Shown here: in pieces, positions 9,162 through 18,231 of the stretch
How positions within the stretch are numbered: the first letter of the stretch is position 1
Layout of the letters: each line of letters begins with the position of its first letter
Origin: an uncultured Paracoccaceae bacterium
GTDB lineage: Bacteria; Pseudomonadota; Alphaproteobacteria; Rhodobacterales; Rhodobacteraceae
Length of the DNA stretch: 64,000 bases
Reading direction: 5' to 3'
Assembly: GCA_943787785.1 (NCBI GenBank)
Contig: CALSNT010000017.1
Location: 186,001 to 250,000 of the forward strand
Program-made: the position numbers and the translations under genes
Notes under the pieces: model-generated
What the model was told of the DNA's origin: nothing
Databases searched by the model: none
What the model saw: only the letters and a program-made list of their open reading frames with translations

Positions 9162-9503
9162 CTAGCGGACCACCGATTTGATGGTTGAGGACAACCAGAG
9201 GGTCGCAGGCTCGGCCGACAACAGCCACCCACCAACCTGTTGGATCGCATTACCACTGCGCAGCTCAACAACGCGGGCTTCATAACTGGCCGGTCCTAAG
9301 CTGACATGCATTGCAGCCTTGAAGAGCAGAAGTGTCACCAGGATCAATGTCACGCCGTGCCATGGCAACGACCGGCGCCGATTTTGACGGCGGACGATGA
9401 GTGATCCATCCAGATTGAAGGATTCAATTGGCCGGCCCATCGCAACAGAACGTGGCGCGTCGTTCCGCGGATTGGTATGATGGATTGGTCCGGTATAGTT
9501 CAT
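9162..9503 (-). CDS. Hypothetical single-pass membrane protein
   Basis: I recognise no family. From MNYTGPIHHTNPRNDAPRSV the protein has 113 residues: a polar N-terminus with FNLDGSLIVRRQNRRRSLPW, one membrane helix (GVTLILVTLLLFKAAMHVSL), and a periplasmic tail ending LWLSSTIKSVVR. Positive residues before the helix fit an N-in orientation. A GGGG-containing ribosome site lies 8-11 nt before the ATG at 9503. It stands alone between the DUF1127 terminator and prmA. Confidence 0.65.
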   Translation of the reverse strand: MNYTGPIHHTNPRNDAPRSVAMGRPIESFNLDGSLIVRRQNRRRSLPWHGVTLILVTLLLFKAAMHVSLGPASYEARVVELRSGNAIQQVGGWLLSAEPATLWLSSTIKSVVR

Positions 9504-9603
9504 TCTTTGGCCCCTTGCCGGGTGTTTTTCCGACAGGGCTAAAATCGAATCAGAATGTGGCAATTTTGGGGCAAATGGCCCCAATTTGGCTAAATTACGA
9601 CAT

Positions 9604-10481
9604 TTAGATGTCGCTCAACCGCAGGTTGAGTGTCGTCCAGTCGACAATATCTACCCTTTTGACCAGATTGTATCCAACCCCGGCATAAACCTCGGCTACA
9701 GCCTCTGCCTGGCCAGTCAGGATGCCCGAGAGAATCAGATTTGCGCCCGGCGCGGCGACCCGGGCCAGGTCCGGAGCCAGCTCGATCAGCGGCCCCATCA
9801 AGATGTTGGCAAAGATCAAATCGAACGGGGATGCGGCCGCGATAGAGGCGTGATCGGTTCCGGTTGCTTCGATCACCTCGACGCGTTCGGACAATCCGTT
9901 TGCCGTCACATTTGCTGCTGCCGTCTCGACAGCAACCGGGTCAATGTCAGAGGCAATCACCGGCACATCCCAAATCTTCGCCGCTGCCATTGCAAGAACA
10001 GCCGTCCCGCAGCCGACGTCAAGCACGCTGCGCGGCATAACGCCCGCTGACACCAGGCGCTCCAAAGCATTCAGGCAGCCCAATGTCGTTCCATGGTGGC
10101 CGGTTCCGAACGCCATCGCCGCATCAATCAGCAATCCAACGCTGCCCTGTGGCAGCTTTTCGGCATCGTGTGAGCCATGGACAAAGAACCGACCCGCCAC
10201 AACCGGCGTCAATTCGCGGCGCACTTGGGCGACCCAATCGGTTTCAGGAAGCTCGGAAACCGCGAAGGGGGCGCGCTTCAAAAGCCACCGCCAAAAGCGC
10301 GAGCGCGGGCCGGATCCGGAGTGTCAGTAAAATACCCGCCAACTTCCCATAGCCCGCTGCCATCCTCGACCTCGAACACACCGACCCCGGTCGGTGCGGG
10401 CTCCATCCGCTCCATCGCTTCGCCCAGCGCCTCAGCTGGTTCGCGCCCGGTCAGTGTCGTCAGTGCTGTAAATGTCGGCAT
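9604..10481 (-). CDS. prmA: Ribosomal protein L11 methyltransferase PrmA (one frameshift)
   Basis: PrmA uses S-adenosylmethionine to methylate ribosomal protein L11. The N-terminal substrate-binding part (PTFTALTTLTGREPAEALGE, then GLWEVGGYF) is in one frame. The Rossmann methyltransferase domain is in another: AMAFGTGHHGTTLGCLNAL, motif I LDVGCGTAVLAMAAAK, and FDLIFANILMGPLIELAP. Total length is 3n+2, so one base is missing near 10275-10290, most simply a T in the TTTT before the join. The corrected length is about 292 residues, normal for the family. The two frames fit with no other damage, so I think this is a sequence error. Confidence 0.9.
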
Positions 10482-10555
10482 ATTGGCGTTCCCGGTTTTG
10501 AACCCGCTGTCTGCTGTGCGGTTACACGGGTCAAGCTATTTCGATCAGTGGCAAA

Positions 10556-11101
10556 TCACATGTCCCGCGCCGGAACGCCGGCAACTCGGGCACCGGGCGC
10601 GACATCGCGTGTCACCACGGATCCGGCAGCGATGATCGCGCCATCGCCCACTGTGACGCCAGGCATGATCTGCGCGCCGCCACCAATCCAGACATCTGCG
10701 CCAATCGTTACCGGCAACGCCCGTTCGATCCCGGCGCTACGCTGCTCCACATCCCGGTGATGGTCCGCACAATAGATGTGGACCCCCGGCCCCAGCATCG
10801 AACCATCACCGATCCGCACCGCGCCCGAATCCAACACCACACAACCCGTGTTCAAATAAACGTTGTCGCCCAAATGAAGATTGCGCCCGTAGGAACAGTG
10901 GAACGGCGCTTCTATGAAACACCCCGTACCAAAACGCGCAAACAACGCCGCCAGTTCAGGCGCGCAGGCCCCGCGTGCGTCCGGGTCCATCACGCGCTGC
11001 TGATGGCAAGCCCGCCGCGCGATTTGCCGCAACGCCTCAAGCTCATCTGACAGACAGCAATACCAGTCCCCGGCCGCAATCGCAGCGAGGGCATCACTCA
11101 T
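10556..11101 (-). CDS. Sugar O-acetyltransferase, Maa/NodL type
   Basis: A left-handed beta-helix acetyltransferase, 181 residues. An N-terminal helical Mac domain ([20 protein letters not shown]) precedes hexapeptide repeats ([36 protein letters not shown]). The conserved His is in [12 protein letters not shown], and the end is [20 protein letters not shown]. The family moves acetyl from acetyl-CoA to maltose, glucose or nodulation-factor sugars; the substrate here is unknown. The start overlaps the msrA stop by 3 bp (ATGA type), so I prefer 11101 to the ATG 21 bp upstream. Confidence 0.88.
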   Translation of the reverse strand: MSDALAAIAAGDWYCCLSDELEALRQIARRACHQQRVMDPDARGACAPELAALFARFGTGCFIEAPFHCSYGRNLHLGDNVYLNTGCVVLDSGAVRIGDGSMLGPGVHIYCADHHRDVEQRSAGIERALPVTIGADVWIGGGAQIMPGVTVGDGAIIAAGSVVTRDVAPGARVAGVPARDM

Positions 11102-11748
11102 GCGCCAACGCCAATCGGACAAGTCACCCCGGTGCCACCAATCCCGCAGTAGCCCGAGGGATTCTTGGCCAGATATTGCTGGTGGTAATCCTCGGCCATG
11201 AAGAATGGCCCGGCCTCAACAACCTCGGACGTGATTGCGCCATATCCTGCCGCCTCCAGCCTGGGTTGGAATGCCGTACGGCTGGCCTCGGCCACGGCCT
11301 TTTGCGCCTCGGTCGTCCAATAGATGCCGCTGCGGTACTGGGTGCCCCGGTCATTGCCTTGCCGCATCCCTTGTGTTGGATCATGACCTTCCCAGAACAC
11401 CCGCAACAGTTCATCAAAACTGATGATGGAGGGATCATAGACCACCCGCACCAACTCGTTGTGCCCTGTCTGACCGGTGCAGACCTCATGATAGGTCGGA
11501 TTTGGGGTGTGCCCAGCGCCATAGCCCACCATGGTCAGGTGCACGCCATCCAGCCCCCAGAACATCCGCTCCACGCCCCAGAAACAGCCCATCCCGAAGA
11601 TTGCAACTTCCATGCCATCCGGCACATCAAGCGTCAGGGCCCGACCGTTAACAAAATGCGTCTCAGCCGTCGGGATCGCCACATCCCGCCCCGGCAGCGC
11701 CTCATCCGCGCTGATGATCGTCATCGGTTTTCTTGAAAACAGGTTCAT
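11098..11748 (-). CDS. msrA: Peptide-methionine (S)-S-oxide reductase MsrA
   Basis: MsrA repairs oxidised methionine in proteins. The 216-residue protein has the catalytic motif [12 protein letters not shown], the substrate-binding [11 protein letters not shown] and QYRSGIYW motifs, and C-terminal cysteines ([16 protein letters not shown]) suited to recycling. The start MNLFSRKP at 11748 follows AGGATAGCG. It is coupled to the downstream acetyltransferase by an ATGA overlap. The N-terminal extension before the core is short, as in other alphaproteobacterial MsrA. Confidence 0.96.
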   Translation of the reverse strand: MNLFSRKPMTIISADEALPGRDVAIPTAETHFVNGRALTLDVPDGMEVAIFGMGCFWGVERMFWGLDGVHLTMVGYGAGHTPNPTYHEVCTGQTGHNELVRVVYDPSIISFDELLRVFWEGHDPTQGMRQGNDRGTQYRSGIYWTTEAQKAVAEASRTAFQPRLEAAGYGAITSEVVEAGPFFMAEDYHQQYLAKNPSGYCGIGGTGVTCPIGVGA

Positions 11749-11811
11749 CGCTATCCTCCGGTTTGGCGTAAGTCCGATATAGTGACCTTGGCTGCGTCCT
11801 GCCACGCCCCA

Positions 11812-11846
11812 CTCATCATTGGTTCGTAAATATCCCCGCCAGAGGC
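11812..11846 (-). repeat. Short intergenic repeat motif, copy 2 (variant)
   Basis: The minus strand reads GCCTCTGGCGGGGATATTT, followed by ACGAACCAATGATGAG. It matches the 19-nt core at 5326-5344 with three changes. It lies between the MFS gene (ending 11872) and msrA (starting 11748), in the direction of msrA. Confidence 0.65.
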
Positions 11847-11871
11847 CCGATTTGTGGTATGGAGAATTGCC

Positions 11872-13098
11872 CTACTCTGCGGGCGCAAGTGCGCGCGCGA
11901 ATACCGTTTCATTCCCCTTCACCGGATGGCGCGGGATCATCAGCGCCAGCATCAGCGAGGTCGCGGCCATCCCCGCGGCCATCAAGAACACCCCGCCCGG
12001 CGAGACGATCCAGATATAACCCAACAGTGCCGGCAGAAACACAGCTGCAATATGGTTAATGGTGAACGACACCGCCGCCGTCGGGGCGATATCCTCTGGA
12101 TCGGCGATCTTCTGAAAGTAGGTCTTCATCGCAATGGCGAGGGCAAAGAATAGGTGGTCGAGGATATAAAGCGCGCCCGCCACTACCACGCCCCAGCCGA
12201 AGAAATACACACCGCCGTAGGCCAGGAACACAGCGATCAGCCCACTGTATTCAATCACCAGCGCATTGCGTTCACCCCAGCGCGCCACAGCACTGCCCAT
12301 CAGGGGAGCGAAAATCATGTTGGCGACGAAATTGGCCAGAAACAGGCCGGTGACCTCGTGCACCTCAAATCCGAACTTCTCGACCATCATGAAGGCTGCG
12401 AAGACCACGAACACCTGACGACGTGCGCCCGAGATGAACTGCAACGCGTAATATAGCCAGTAGCGCCGTTTGATGACCATCCGAGAGACCTGCGGTTCGG
12501 GTGCCTCAAATTGTGGATAGGCAAAAAAGCAGAACAGCGCGATAGCAGCGCAAAGGCCACCCGCTGACATGTAAACAAAGTTATAGCTCAGCCCCAGCGT
12601 CTTCCAGGTCAGCACCAGCAGGCCATAGCTGACCAGCGAGGCCGCCGACCCCGCAGCAACGATCCACCCCAGCATCTGTGGCGCGCGCGCCTTGGGGAGC
12701 CACTGCAGTTGCAGCGACTGGTTCACCGTCTCAAAGTAATGATATCCCAGCGAGGAGATCATCGTCAGCGTCAACAAGCCGCCGAAACTGGGGAACCAGG
12801 CGGTCACCGCAGTACCGAGGCCCAGCACCGCCAGTGCGATCACGCCAAACATCTGCTCGCGTACGAATATTATGATCGCGATAACGCCAACGGCAAGAAA
12901 ACCGGGGATTTCGCGCACGGTGTGCAGCCAGCCAATCTCGACCCCGGTGAAGCCCGCCGCCTCGATCACGAAGTTATTGAGTAGTGCTGCCCAGACGTTG
13001 AATGCCAGCGGCGAGGCGATGGCCATCAGCAGCAAAAGCGTGAAGGGGCGCCGCCAGAGAGGGAGCTGCCGGGCCTGTGACAGGGGGACGATGCGCAT
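11872..13098 (-). CDS. MFS transporter of unknown substrate
   Basis: A 408-residue protein with about 12 predicted membrane helices, e.g. TLLLLMAIASPLAFNVWAAL, FGVIALAVLGLGTAVTAWF, VVVAGALYILDHLFFALAIA and IAAVFLPALLGYIWIVSPGG. The layout is major facilitator type. A conserved-looking VREIPGFLAVG follows the second helix and a polar central loop (FEAPEPQVSRMVIKRRYW) divides the halves. I cannot name a substrate. It lies between a 5-FTHF cyclo-ligase gene and msrA, with no obvious link to either. Confidence 0.8.
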   Translation of the reverse strand: MRIVPLSQARQLPLWRRPFTLLLLMAIASPLAFNVWAALLNNFVIEAAGFTGVEIGWLHTVREIPGFLAVGVIAIIIFVREQMFGVIALAVLGLGTAVTAWFPSFGGLLTLTMISSLGYHYFETVNQSLQLQWLPKARAPQMLGWIVAAGSAASLVSYGLLVLTWKTLGLSYNFVYMSAGGLCAAIALFCFFAYPQFEAPEPQVSRMVIKRRYWLYYALQFISGARRQVFVVFAAFMMVEKFGFEVHEVTGLFLANFVANMIFAPLMGSAVARWGERNALVIEYSGLIAVFLAYGGVYFFGWGVVVAGALYILDHLFFALAIAMKTYFQKIADPEDIAPTAAVSFTINHIAAVFLPALLGYIWIVSPGGVFLMAAGMAATSLMLALMIPRHPVKGNETVFARALAPAE

Positions 13099-13149
13099 TG
13101 GGCTGGCTTACGCCTGTGGCGGGGGTTTGCCCACACCCCGCAACCAACT

Positions 13150-13707
13150 TTATCCGAAACGCAACACCCCCTCCTCGGTCACCACCGCATCCAACGGTTG
13201 ATCTGTCGGCTCCAATGGCAGCCCCGAGTCTTCCTGCGCCGCGAACGCCAATCCCACCGCCCTCGCAGTGCGGCGTGCGCGCAGCGCCTCCAGGGTCCTG
13301 TCGTAAAACCCACCGCCATAGCCCAGCCTGCCGCCGGAACGATTGAATGCCAGCAAGGGCACTATCAACACATCTGGCACCAATGGTTCGGCGCTGGCAG
13401 GAACCCCAGCCCCGAATGGTCCGGCCACCATGTCGCACCCTGCCTCCCAGCGATGAAAGACCAGCGGCTGACCGGCACCTACGATCACCGGCACGCAGAC
13501 CGGCCCCTCCCAAGCGGTCATGACAGGCAACGGATCGAGCTCGGTCCGGATCGCCATGTATCCCGACAGTACCTTGCCGCGAAACGGGGCCAGCCACTCC
13601 GTCAAATGCGCAAGTGCCGCAGCCTCGACCGCTACGCTCTTGGCTGCCTTGCGTCGCGCGAATGCCGCCTGCCGCGCAGCCGCTTTCACTTCGCTCAGAT
13701 CAGCCAC
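13150..13707 (-). CDS. 5-formyltetrahydrofolate cyclo-ligase
   Basis: The enzyme converts 5-formyl-THF to 5,10-methenyl-THF with ATP, returning it to the one-carbon pool. The 185-residue protein has the N-terminal R(K)-rich helix (ARQAAFARRKA) and the signature PLLAFNRSGGRLGYGGGFYD, which binds ATP phosphate. VLSGYMAIRTELDP binds the substrate side. Its start lies inside the 3' end of mgtE (13-bp overlap, different frame), so it is probably co-transcribed with mgtE. Confidence 0.93.
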   Translation of the reverse strand: MADLSEVKAAARQAAFARRKAAKSVAVEAAALAHLTEWLAPFRGKVLSGYMAIRTELDPLPVMTAWEGPVCVPVIVGAGQPLVFHRWEAGCDMVAGPFGAGVPASAEPLVPDVLIVPLLAFNRSGGRLGYGGGFYDRTLEALRARRTARAVGLAFAAQEDSGLPLEPTDQPLDAVVTEEGVLRFG

Positions 13708-15083
13708 GCTGCCGCCAACCCCAGAAACGCAAAAAATCCCACCACATCAGTCACCGTCGTTACGAATGCTCCTGAAGCCAGTGCCGGATCTATACCAACG
13801 CGGTCCAGCACCAGCGGCACGCCGACCCCGGCCAATCCGGCGACAGCCAGGTTGATCACCATCGCCACCCCGATCACGACGCCAAGCATCGGTGTGCCGA
13901 ACCAGATCACACCAATCACCCCCATCACTACCGCAAAGACCAGGCCGTTCAGCAACCCTGCAACAACCTCGCGCCGGATCACCCTGAGCGCGTTCGAGCG
14001 TGTAAGGTCGCGTGTCGCCAGCGCCCGCACCGCAACTGTCATCGATTGCGTCCCCGCATTGCCACCCATCGAGGCGACAATCGGCATCAGCACCGCCAGC
14101 GCCACAATCGCGGCAATCGTCGCTTCGAATTGCGAGATCACCAGCGACGCCAGGATCGCCGTGATCAGATTGACGAACAGCCAGGGAAACCGTCGCCGCG
14201 CAATCGCCAGTGTCCTGTCAGCAAGGCTTTCGTCGCCGACACCTGCCAGACGCAGGATATCCTCCTCATGCTCTTCATCCAGCACGATCATCGCGTCGTC
14301 GATAGTGATCACACCGGCCAACCGCCCGTCGGAATCGACCACGGGTGCCGAGATCAGGTGGTACTGGTTGAACGCATAGGCGACGTCCTCTTCGTCCTGA
14401 TCGGCAGGAATGGTCCGGAAGCTTTCCTCGGTGATATCCGCCAATTTCACGTTCCGGCGCGAGGACATCAGTTTGCCCAGCGTGACATGGCCGACAGGAT
14501 GATAGCGCGGGTCCACAAGAACCAAATGATAGAAATCATCTGGCAAGTCCTCAGATTCACGCATGAAATCAATCGCCTGACCGACGGTCCAATGTGCAGG
14601 TGCGCTGACAACCTCGCGCTGCATCAATCGGCCAGCGGAATTCTCCGGCCAGGACATCGACAGTTCAACCGCCGCCCGATCCGAGGTTTCCAGAACGTCG
14701 AGGATCGCCGCCTGCTGCCCCTTGCCCAGATCCTCAATCAGATCGACGACGTCATCGGATTCCAGGTCGCGCACAGCCTCCGACAATACCTCGGGAGACA
14801 GCGCGTCGATGACATCCTCGCGAATGCCCTCGTCCAACTCCGTCAGCAGTTCACCATCAAAACTGCTGCCCAACAGGGTCACCGCATGCTGGCGCGTCGC
14901 ATCGTCAAACTGTTCCAGAACATCCGCAATGTCGGCGGCGTGCATGTGATCGACCAATCGGACCAACGTTTCGGCGTCATCTGCCTCGACCGCCGCCTGA
15001 ATTGCATGCACGGTCTTTTCGTCCAGCGCATAGGCGTCGTCGCGATCTTCTGTGACGTCCGGGGTCGGAAGCTCATCAGCCAT
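13695..15083 (-). CDS. mgtE: Magnesium transporter MgtE
   Basis: A Mg2+ channel of the inner membrane, 462 residues. It has the N-terminal superhelical domain (EDVIDALSPEVLSEAVRDLE), two CBS domains (residues about 145-265, with HLVLVDPRYHPVGHV and SAPVVDSDGRLAGVITIDDA) and five C-terminal helices. The pore sequence MPIVASMGGNAGTQSMTVAV is present. In the family the cytosolic domains sense Mg2+ and close the pore. The start at 15083 follows AAAGGTG; an upstream ATG would add eleven unconserved residues. guaD is divergent, 143 bp away. Confidence 0.96.
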   Translation of the reverse strand: MADELPTPDVTEDRDDAYALDEKTVHAIQAAVEADDAETLVRLVDHMHAADIADVLEQFDDATRQHAVTLLGSSFDGELLTELDEGIREDVIDALSPEVLSEAVRDLESDDVVDLIEDLGKGQQAAILDVLETSDRAAVELSMSWPENSAGRLMQREVVSAPAHWTVGQAIDFMRESEDLPDDFYHLVLVDPRYHPVGHVTLGKLMSSRRNVKLADITEESFRTIPADQDEEDVAYAFNQYHLISAPVVDSDGRLAGVITIDDAMIVLDEEHEEDILRLAGVGDESLADRTLAIARRRFPWLFVNLITAILASLVISQFEATIAAIVALAVLMPIVASMGGNAGTQSMTVAVRALATRDLTRSNALRVIRREVVAGLLNGLVFAVVMGVIGVIWFGTPMLGVVIGVAMVINLAVAGLAGVGVPLVLDRVGIDPALASGAFVTTVTDVVGFFAFLGLAAAWLI

Positions 15084-15226
15084 GGCGCACACCTTTCGAT
15101 TCCGCAGACCTGACATTACCGCAGCGGCAACGCGGACAACAGCCCCTCGTTACGCGGCCCCGGTGGATTTACCTTTCGCAACCGCGGCCTTACGCTGCGC
15201 CGAATGCAGCTCCCACAGGCCAGCCG

Positions 15227-16540
15227 ATGACCGACCGCCGCCTTATCACGGGCCAGACCCTCAGCTTTATCAACCACCCCTTTCAGGTTCCGCCCGAGCA
15301 ATCCGCCCGACATATACGGCGCGGCGCGGTGCTGATTGAAAACGGAGTGATCGCGGCGGTGGATGACGCCGACACGCTACGCGCCCTAGCCCCGGACGTG
15401 ATCGTCGAAGACATGGGCGAAGCGCTAATTCTGCCTGGCTTCATCGACGCCCATGCCCATTATCCGCAGAGCGCCATAATCGCTAGTTGGGGCAAACGTC
15501 TTATCGACTGGTTGAACACCTACACCTTTCCCGAAGAAATGCGCTTTGGTGATCCCACCTACGCCGCCGATGTCGCCAACCGCTATTTCGACCTGACCCT
15601 GTCCCACGGAACCACAACGGTCGCGAGCTATTGTACGATTCATCCGGCGAGCGTCACCGCTTTCTTTGAAGCCGCCCAGACGCGCGGGGTGCGCGCGATC
15701 GCGGGCAAAACCTGCATGGACCGGAACGCCCCCGACGGGCTGCGCGACACTGCCCAATCGGCCTATGACGACAGCAAATCCCTGCTGGAACGCTGGCACG
15801 GCACTGACCGCCTGTCTTACGCCATCACGCCCCGCTTTACGCCCACATCATCACCAGACCAACTGGCCGCCCTCGGCGCACTTTGGGCGGAACACCCTGA
15901 CTGTCTGATGCAAACGCACCTCAGCGAACAGGTCGACGAGATTGCCTGGGTCCACGACCTCCACCCCGAGGCGCGCGATTATCTGGATACATACGAATGT
16001 CACGGGCTGGTCGGCCCGGGTGCGATGTTCGGCCATGCAATCCATCTGGAACCACGAGAGCGTGCCCGGATCGCCGAAGCGGACGCTTCCCTGATCCACT
16101 GCCCGACGTCGAACACGTTCATCGGGTCAGGCCTGTTCGACATGGACGGACTGATGGCCGAGGGACAGCGCATCGGGCTGGCCACCGATACCGGCGGTGG
16201 ATCGTCATTCTCGATGCTACGCACCATGGCGGCGGCTTACGAGGTTGCCCAACTGCGCGGCTGCGCGCTGCACCCGGCGCAGCTTCTGTGGCTGGCCACA
16301 GCTGGATCCGCGCGGGCCCTTCGAATGGACGACCGGATCGGCACGCTGAAACCTGGCATCGAGGCGGACCTGATCGCCCTGGACCTGTCCTCGACCCCAG
16401 CCATCGCTCAAAGCAACACGCGCGCCGAGGACATTTGGCAAGCGGTCTTCCCGACCATCATGATGGGCGACGACAGGGCGGTTCAACGGGTTTGGGTGGC
16501 GGGGAACCCCGTGTGTGGAACAATGGCCAAGGCGCACTGA
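15227..16540 (+). CDS. guaD: Guanine deaminase
   Basis: Amidohydrolase-superfamily enzyme turning guanine into xanthine and ammonia, 437 residues. Zinc ligands and catalytic residues are visible: DAHAHYPQ near residue 75, QTHLSEQVDEI, GHAIHLEPRE, CPTSNTFIGSGLF and LATDTGGGSSFSML. It begins MTDRRLITGQTLSF, as in GuaD rather than cytosine or atrazine deaminases, and the HYPQ motif agrees. It shares a divergent promoter region (15084-15226) with mgtE. No other purine-catabolism gene is adjacent. Confidence 0.93.
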   Translation: MTDRRLITGQTLSFINHPFQVPPEQSARHIRRGAVLIENGVIAAVDDADTLRALAPDVIVEDMGEALILPGFIDAHAHYPQSAIIASWGKRLIDWLNTYTFPEEMRFGDPTYAADVANRYFDLTLSHGTTTVASYCTIHPASVTAFFEAAQTRGVRAIAGKTCMDRNAPDGLRDTAQSAYDDSKSLLERWHGTDRLSYAITPRFTPTSSPDQLAALGALWAEHPDCLMQTHLSEQVDEIAWVHDLHPEARDYLDTYECHGLVGPGAMFGHAIHLEPRERARIAEADASLIHCPTSNTFIGSGLFDMDGLMAEGQRIGLATDTGGGSSFSMLRTMAAAYEVAQLRGCALHPAQLLWLATAGSARALRMDDRIGTLKPGIEADLIALDLSSTPAIAQSNTRAEDIWQAVFPTIMMGDDRAVQRVWVAGNPVCGTMAKAH

Positions 16541-16619
16541 CATAACTCGCAGCAATCCTTGATGTGTCGGTCGGATGGTTCAGCCCATTGCGCGGCGGAA
16601 GCGAGACCGGGGGCGATCA

Positions 16620-16641
16620 CCTCGCGGTCAAAAACGCGAGG
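16620..16641. terminator. Hairpin between convergent guaD and phoH
   Basis: The arms CCTCGCG and CGCGAGG enclose GTCAAAAA, in the gap where guaD (plus) and phoH (minus) converge. There is no good T tract on either side, so it may be a weak or factor-assisted terminator. Confidence 0.4.
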
Positions 16642-16655
16642 GGGTCCACGGCCCG

Positions 16656-17705
16656 CTATCCTGCGGGCGTATCCTTCTCATAGGCCTCGATAATCCGTGC
16701 AACCAGTGGGTGGCGCACAACATCTTTGGACGTGAAATAATTGAAGTCGACACCTTTCACGCCGCCCAGAAGCCGCTCGGCATCGGCCAGACCAGACGGC
16801 ATGCCGCGCGGCAGGTCGATCTGTGTGCGATCTCCGGTGATGACCATGCGGCTTCCCTCACCCAGTCGGGTCAGGAACATTTTCATCTGCATTGTGGTGG
16901 CGTTCTGCGCCTCGTCCAGCACAACGAAAGCGTTGCTGAGCGTTCGGCCGCGCATGAAGGCGAGCGGCGCGATCTCGATCCGCTTGTCCTCGATCAGTTT
17001 GGCCACCTGTTTGCTGGGCAGAAAGTCATTCAACGCATCATAAAGCGGCTGCATGTACGGATCGACCTTGTCCTTCATGTCGCCGGGAAGGAAGCCCAGA
17101 CGCTCTCCCGCTTCGACGGCCGGGCGTGACAGGATGATCTTGTCCACATGGCCACCGATGAACATCGAGACGCCGACAGCGACGGCCAGATAGGTCTTGC
17201 CGGTGCCCGCAGGTCCGATTCCGAAGGCGAGTTCATTTGCGTAGAGCGAGCGAACATATACCTGCTGCGCGTCAGTGCGGGGCTCAACCAGTTTTTTGCG
17301 GGTTTTGATTTCTACCCGACCGCCCTGAAACATCTCTATCTGGTCGCCGTCGCGCACGCCGTCATCGGTGTCTGAGGGCGCGGTAGGAACGTTGGAATTA
17401 TCCATCCGAAGTTCGGCGTCGACATCGCCCGGTTCTACCGTCCGCCCGGCTTCAAGGCGCGCATAAAGCGCCCCCAGCACCTCAGCGCCACGCTGACGCG
17501 CGACATCCTCGCCAATGAGGATCAGACGATTGCCACGCCGAACGATCTGCAATTCCAGAGCAGTTTCTACTTGCGTCAGATACTGATCGAACGGCCCGCA
17601 AAGGTCGATCAACAGCCGGTTGTCTGGAAACTCGAGGGGGGTTTCGCCCGCAGGCGGTTGCGGGACGGCGGCGGGGGTCGCAGGGCTGGTTGCCAAATGG
17701 CACAC
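16656..17705 (-). CDS. phoH: PhoH-family ATPase/RNA helicase-like protein
   Basis: A cytoplasmic P-loop ATPase, 349 residues. An N-terminal KH-like part (LDLCGPFDQYLTQVETAL region) is followed by the PhoH domain. Walker A is GPAGTGKTYLAVA, Walker B FVVLDEAQNAT, and the conserved motifs FMRGRTLSNAF and ITGDRTQIDLPRG are intact. The family is near ybeY in many alphaproteobacteria and is linked to RNA metabolism; ybeY would be expected downstream but is not here. The gene follows miaB on the same strand, but 526 bp with a repeat element and a terminator separates them. Confidence 0.93.
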   Translation of the reverse strand: MCHLATSPATPAAVPQPPAGETPLEFPDNRLLIDLCGPFDQYLTQVETALELQIVRRGNRLILIGEDVARQRGAEVLGALYARLEAGRTVEPGDVDAELRMDNSNVPTAPSDTDDGVRDGDQIEMFQGGRVEIKTRKKLVEPRTDAQQVYVRSLYANELAFGIGPAGTGKTYLAVAVGVSMFIGGHVDKIILSRPAVEAGERLGFLPGDMKDKVDPYMQPLYDALNDFLPSKQVAKLIEDKRIEIAPLAFMRGRTLSNAFVVLDEAQNATTMQMKMFLTRLGEGSRMVITGDRTQIDLPRGMPSGLADAERLLGGVKGVDFNYFTSKDVVRHPLVARIIEAYEKDTPAG

Positions 17706-17843
17706 TCCGAGGAAAGAGACAGGTCGTCGTTGCCGCGATGGTGGCCCGGTGCGGGGCTAAGGGCAAGCCCCCTTGGTCTGAGCGATGCGATGGTGGTGTG
17801 CGGGGTTGAACATCTTGGCTTTAAGCGGACGTACGCGTTGGAC

Positions 17844-18017
17844 GCAACCATTGCCCGGAATCAAGGCGAAGCCGCCGGGCGAGCGCCTGACCGTCCCGCG
17901 GTCGGGCGCTTTGGCAATGACGCACATCTTATTGATGTCATAGCCATAGCCGCACCATAAATTGCCTCTGATGACCGTTGCTGCGCCAGCCCCCGGTCAG
18001 GCACCCGCCCGGCTTGC
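17844..18017 (+). repeat. Composite inverted-repeat element E1 (174-bp core)
   Basis: One of four related elements. Part A (17844-17917) contains GCCGGGCGAGCGCCTGACCG, then TCCCGCGGTCGGGCGCTTTG, which folds as an 11-bp hairpin. Part B (17949-18017) ends with the near-inverse CGGTCAGGCACCCGCCCGGC. Between them ATGAC...GTCAT forms a central hairpin. Outer arms GGCTTTAAGCGGAC (from 17817) and GTCTGCTCTAGGCC (to 18048) are also roughly inverse. There is no coding capacity of note. The sister copies are at 21167, 36122 and 57062. Confidence 0.75.
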
Positions 18018-18093
18018 ACACCTATCGTACGAATGTCTGCTCTAGGCCATAATCGGCGTCGGCCCATCAGCCAGGCAACTCATTTCCGCCTTC

Positions 18094-18131
18094 CCAAAAA
18101 GCAAACCGTGGGGCGTTGCCACCCCACGGTT
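18094..18131 (-). terminator. Rho-independent terminator downstream of miaB
   Basis: On the minus strand AACCGTGGGG, an 8-nt loop and CCCCACGGTT form a perfect 10-bp stem, followed by TGCTTTTTGG. It lies about 100 nt after the miaB stop, so the miaB transcript would have a long structured 3' end. Confidence 0.75.
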
Positions 18132-18231
18132 CGGCCCCCACCCAGGAGGCCTTTCGCCATCGTGCCGACCCTCGAAAAGGATGCACTAGGACGAAACGCA
18201 TGACGTAACCTTAATTGAACCGGCAAACGGA

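Larger units (their letters stand above)
17706..18231. other. Intergenic region between phoH and miaB
   Basis: A 526-bp gap. It holds composite element E1 (core 17844-18017, outer arms about 17815-18050) and a rho-independent terminator for miaB (18094-18131). A 44-codon open frame on the minus strand (18067-18201) overlaps that terminator; I do not accept it as a gene. The phoH promoter must lie in 17706-17840 or inside the repeat; I see no clear one. Confidence 0.6.

Noticed and set aside
13198-15113. Long plus-strand frames opposite the cyclo-ligase and mgtE genes
   Set aside because: These are high-GC shadow frames without domains; the minus-strand genes are complete and conserved.
17571-17960. 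A plus-strand open frame over element E1 ending RAPDRPAVGRFGNDAHLIDV
   Set aside because: The same repeat in the other copies is shifted in frame or has stops, so the reading is a by-product of the repeat, not a gene.
18067-18201. A 44-codon minus-strand open frame beginning MRFVLVHPFRGSARW after AAGG
   Set aside because: It runs straight through the miaB terminator stem, is Trp-rich and matches no family I know. I keep it only as a note in the intergenic entry.
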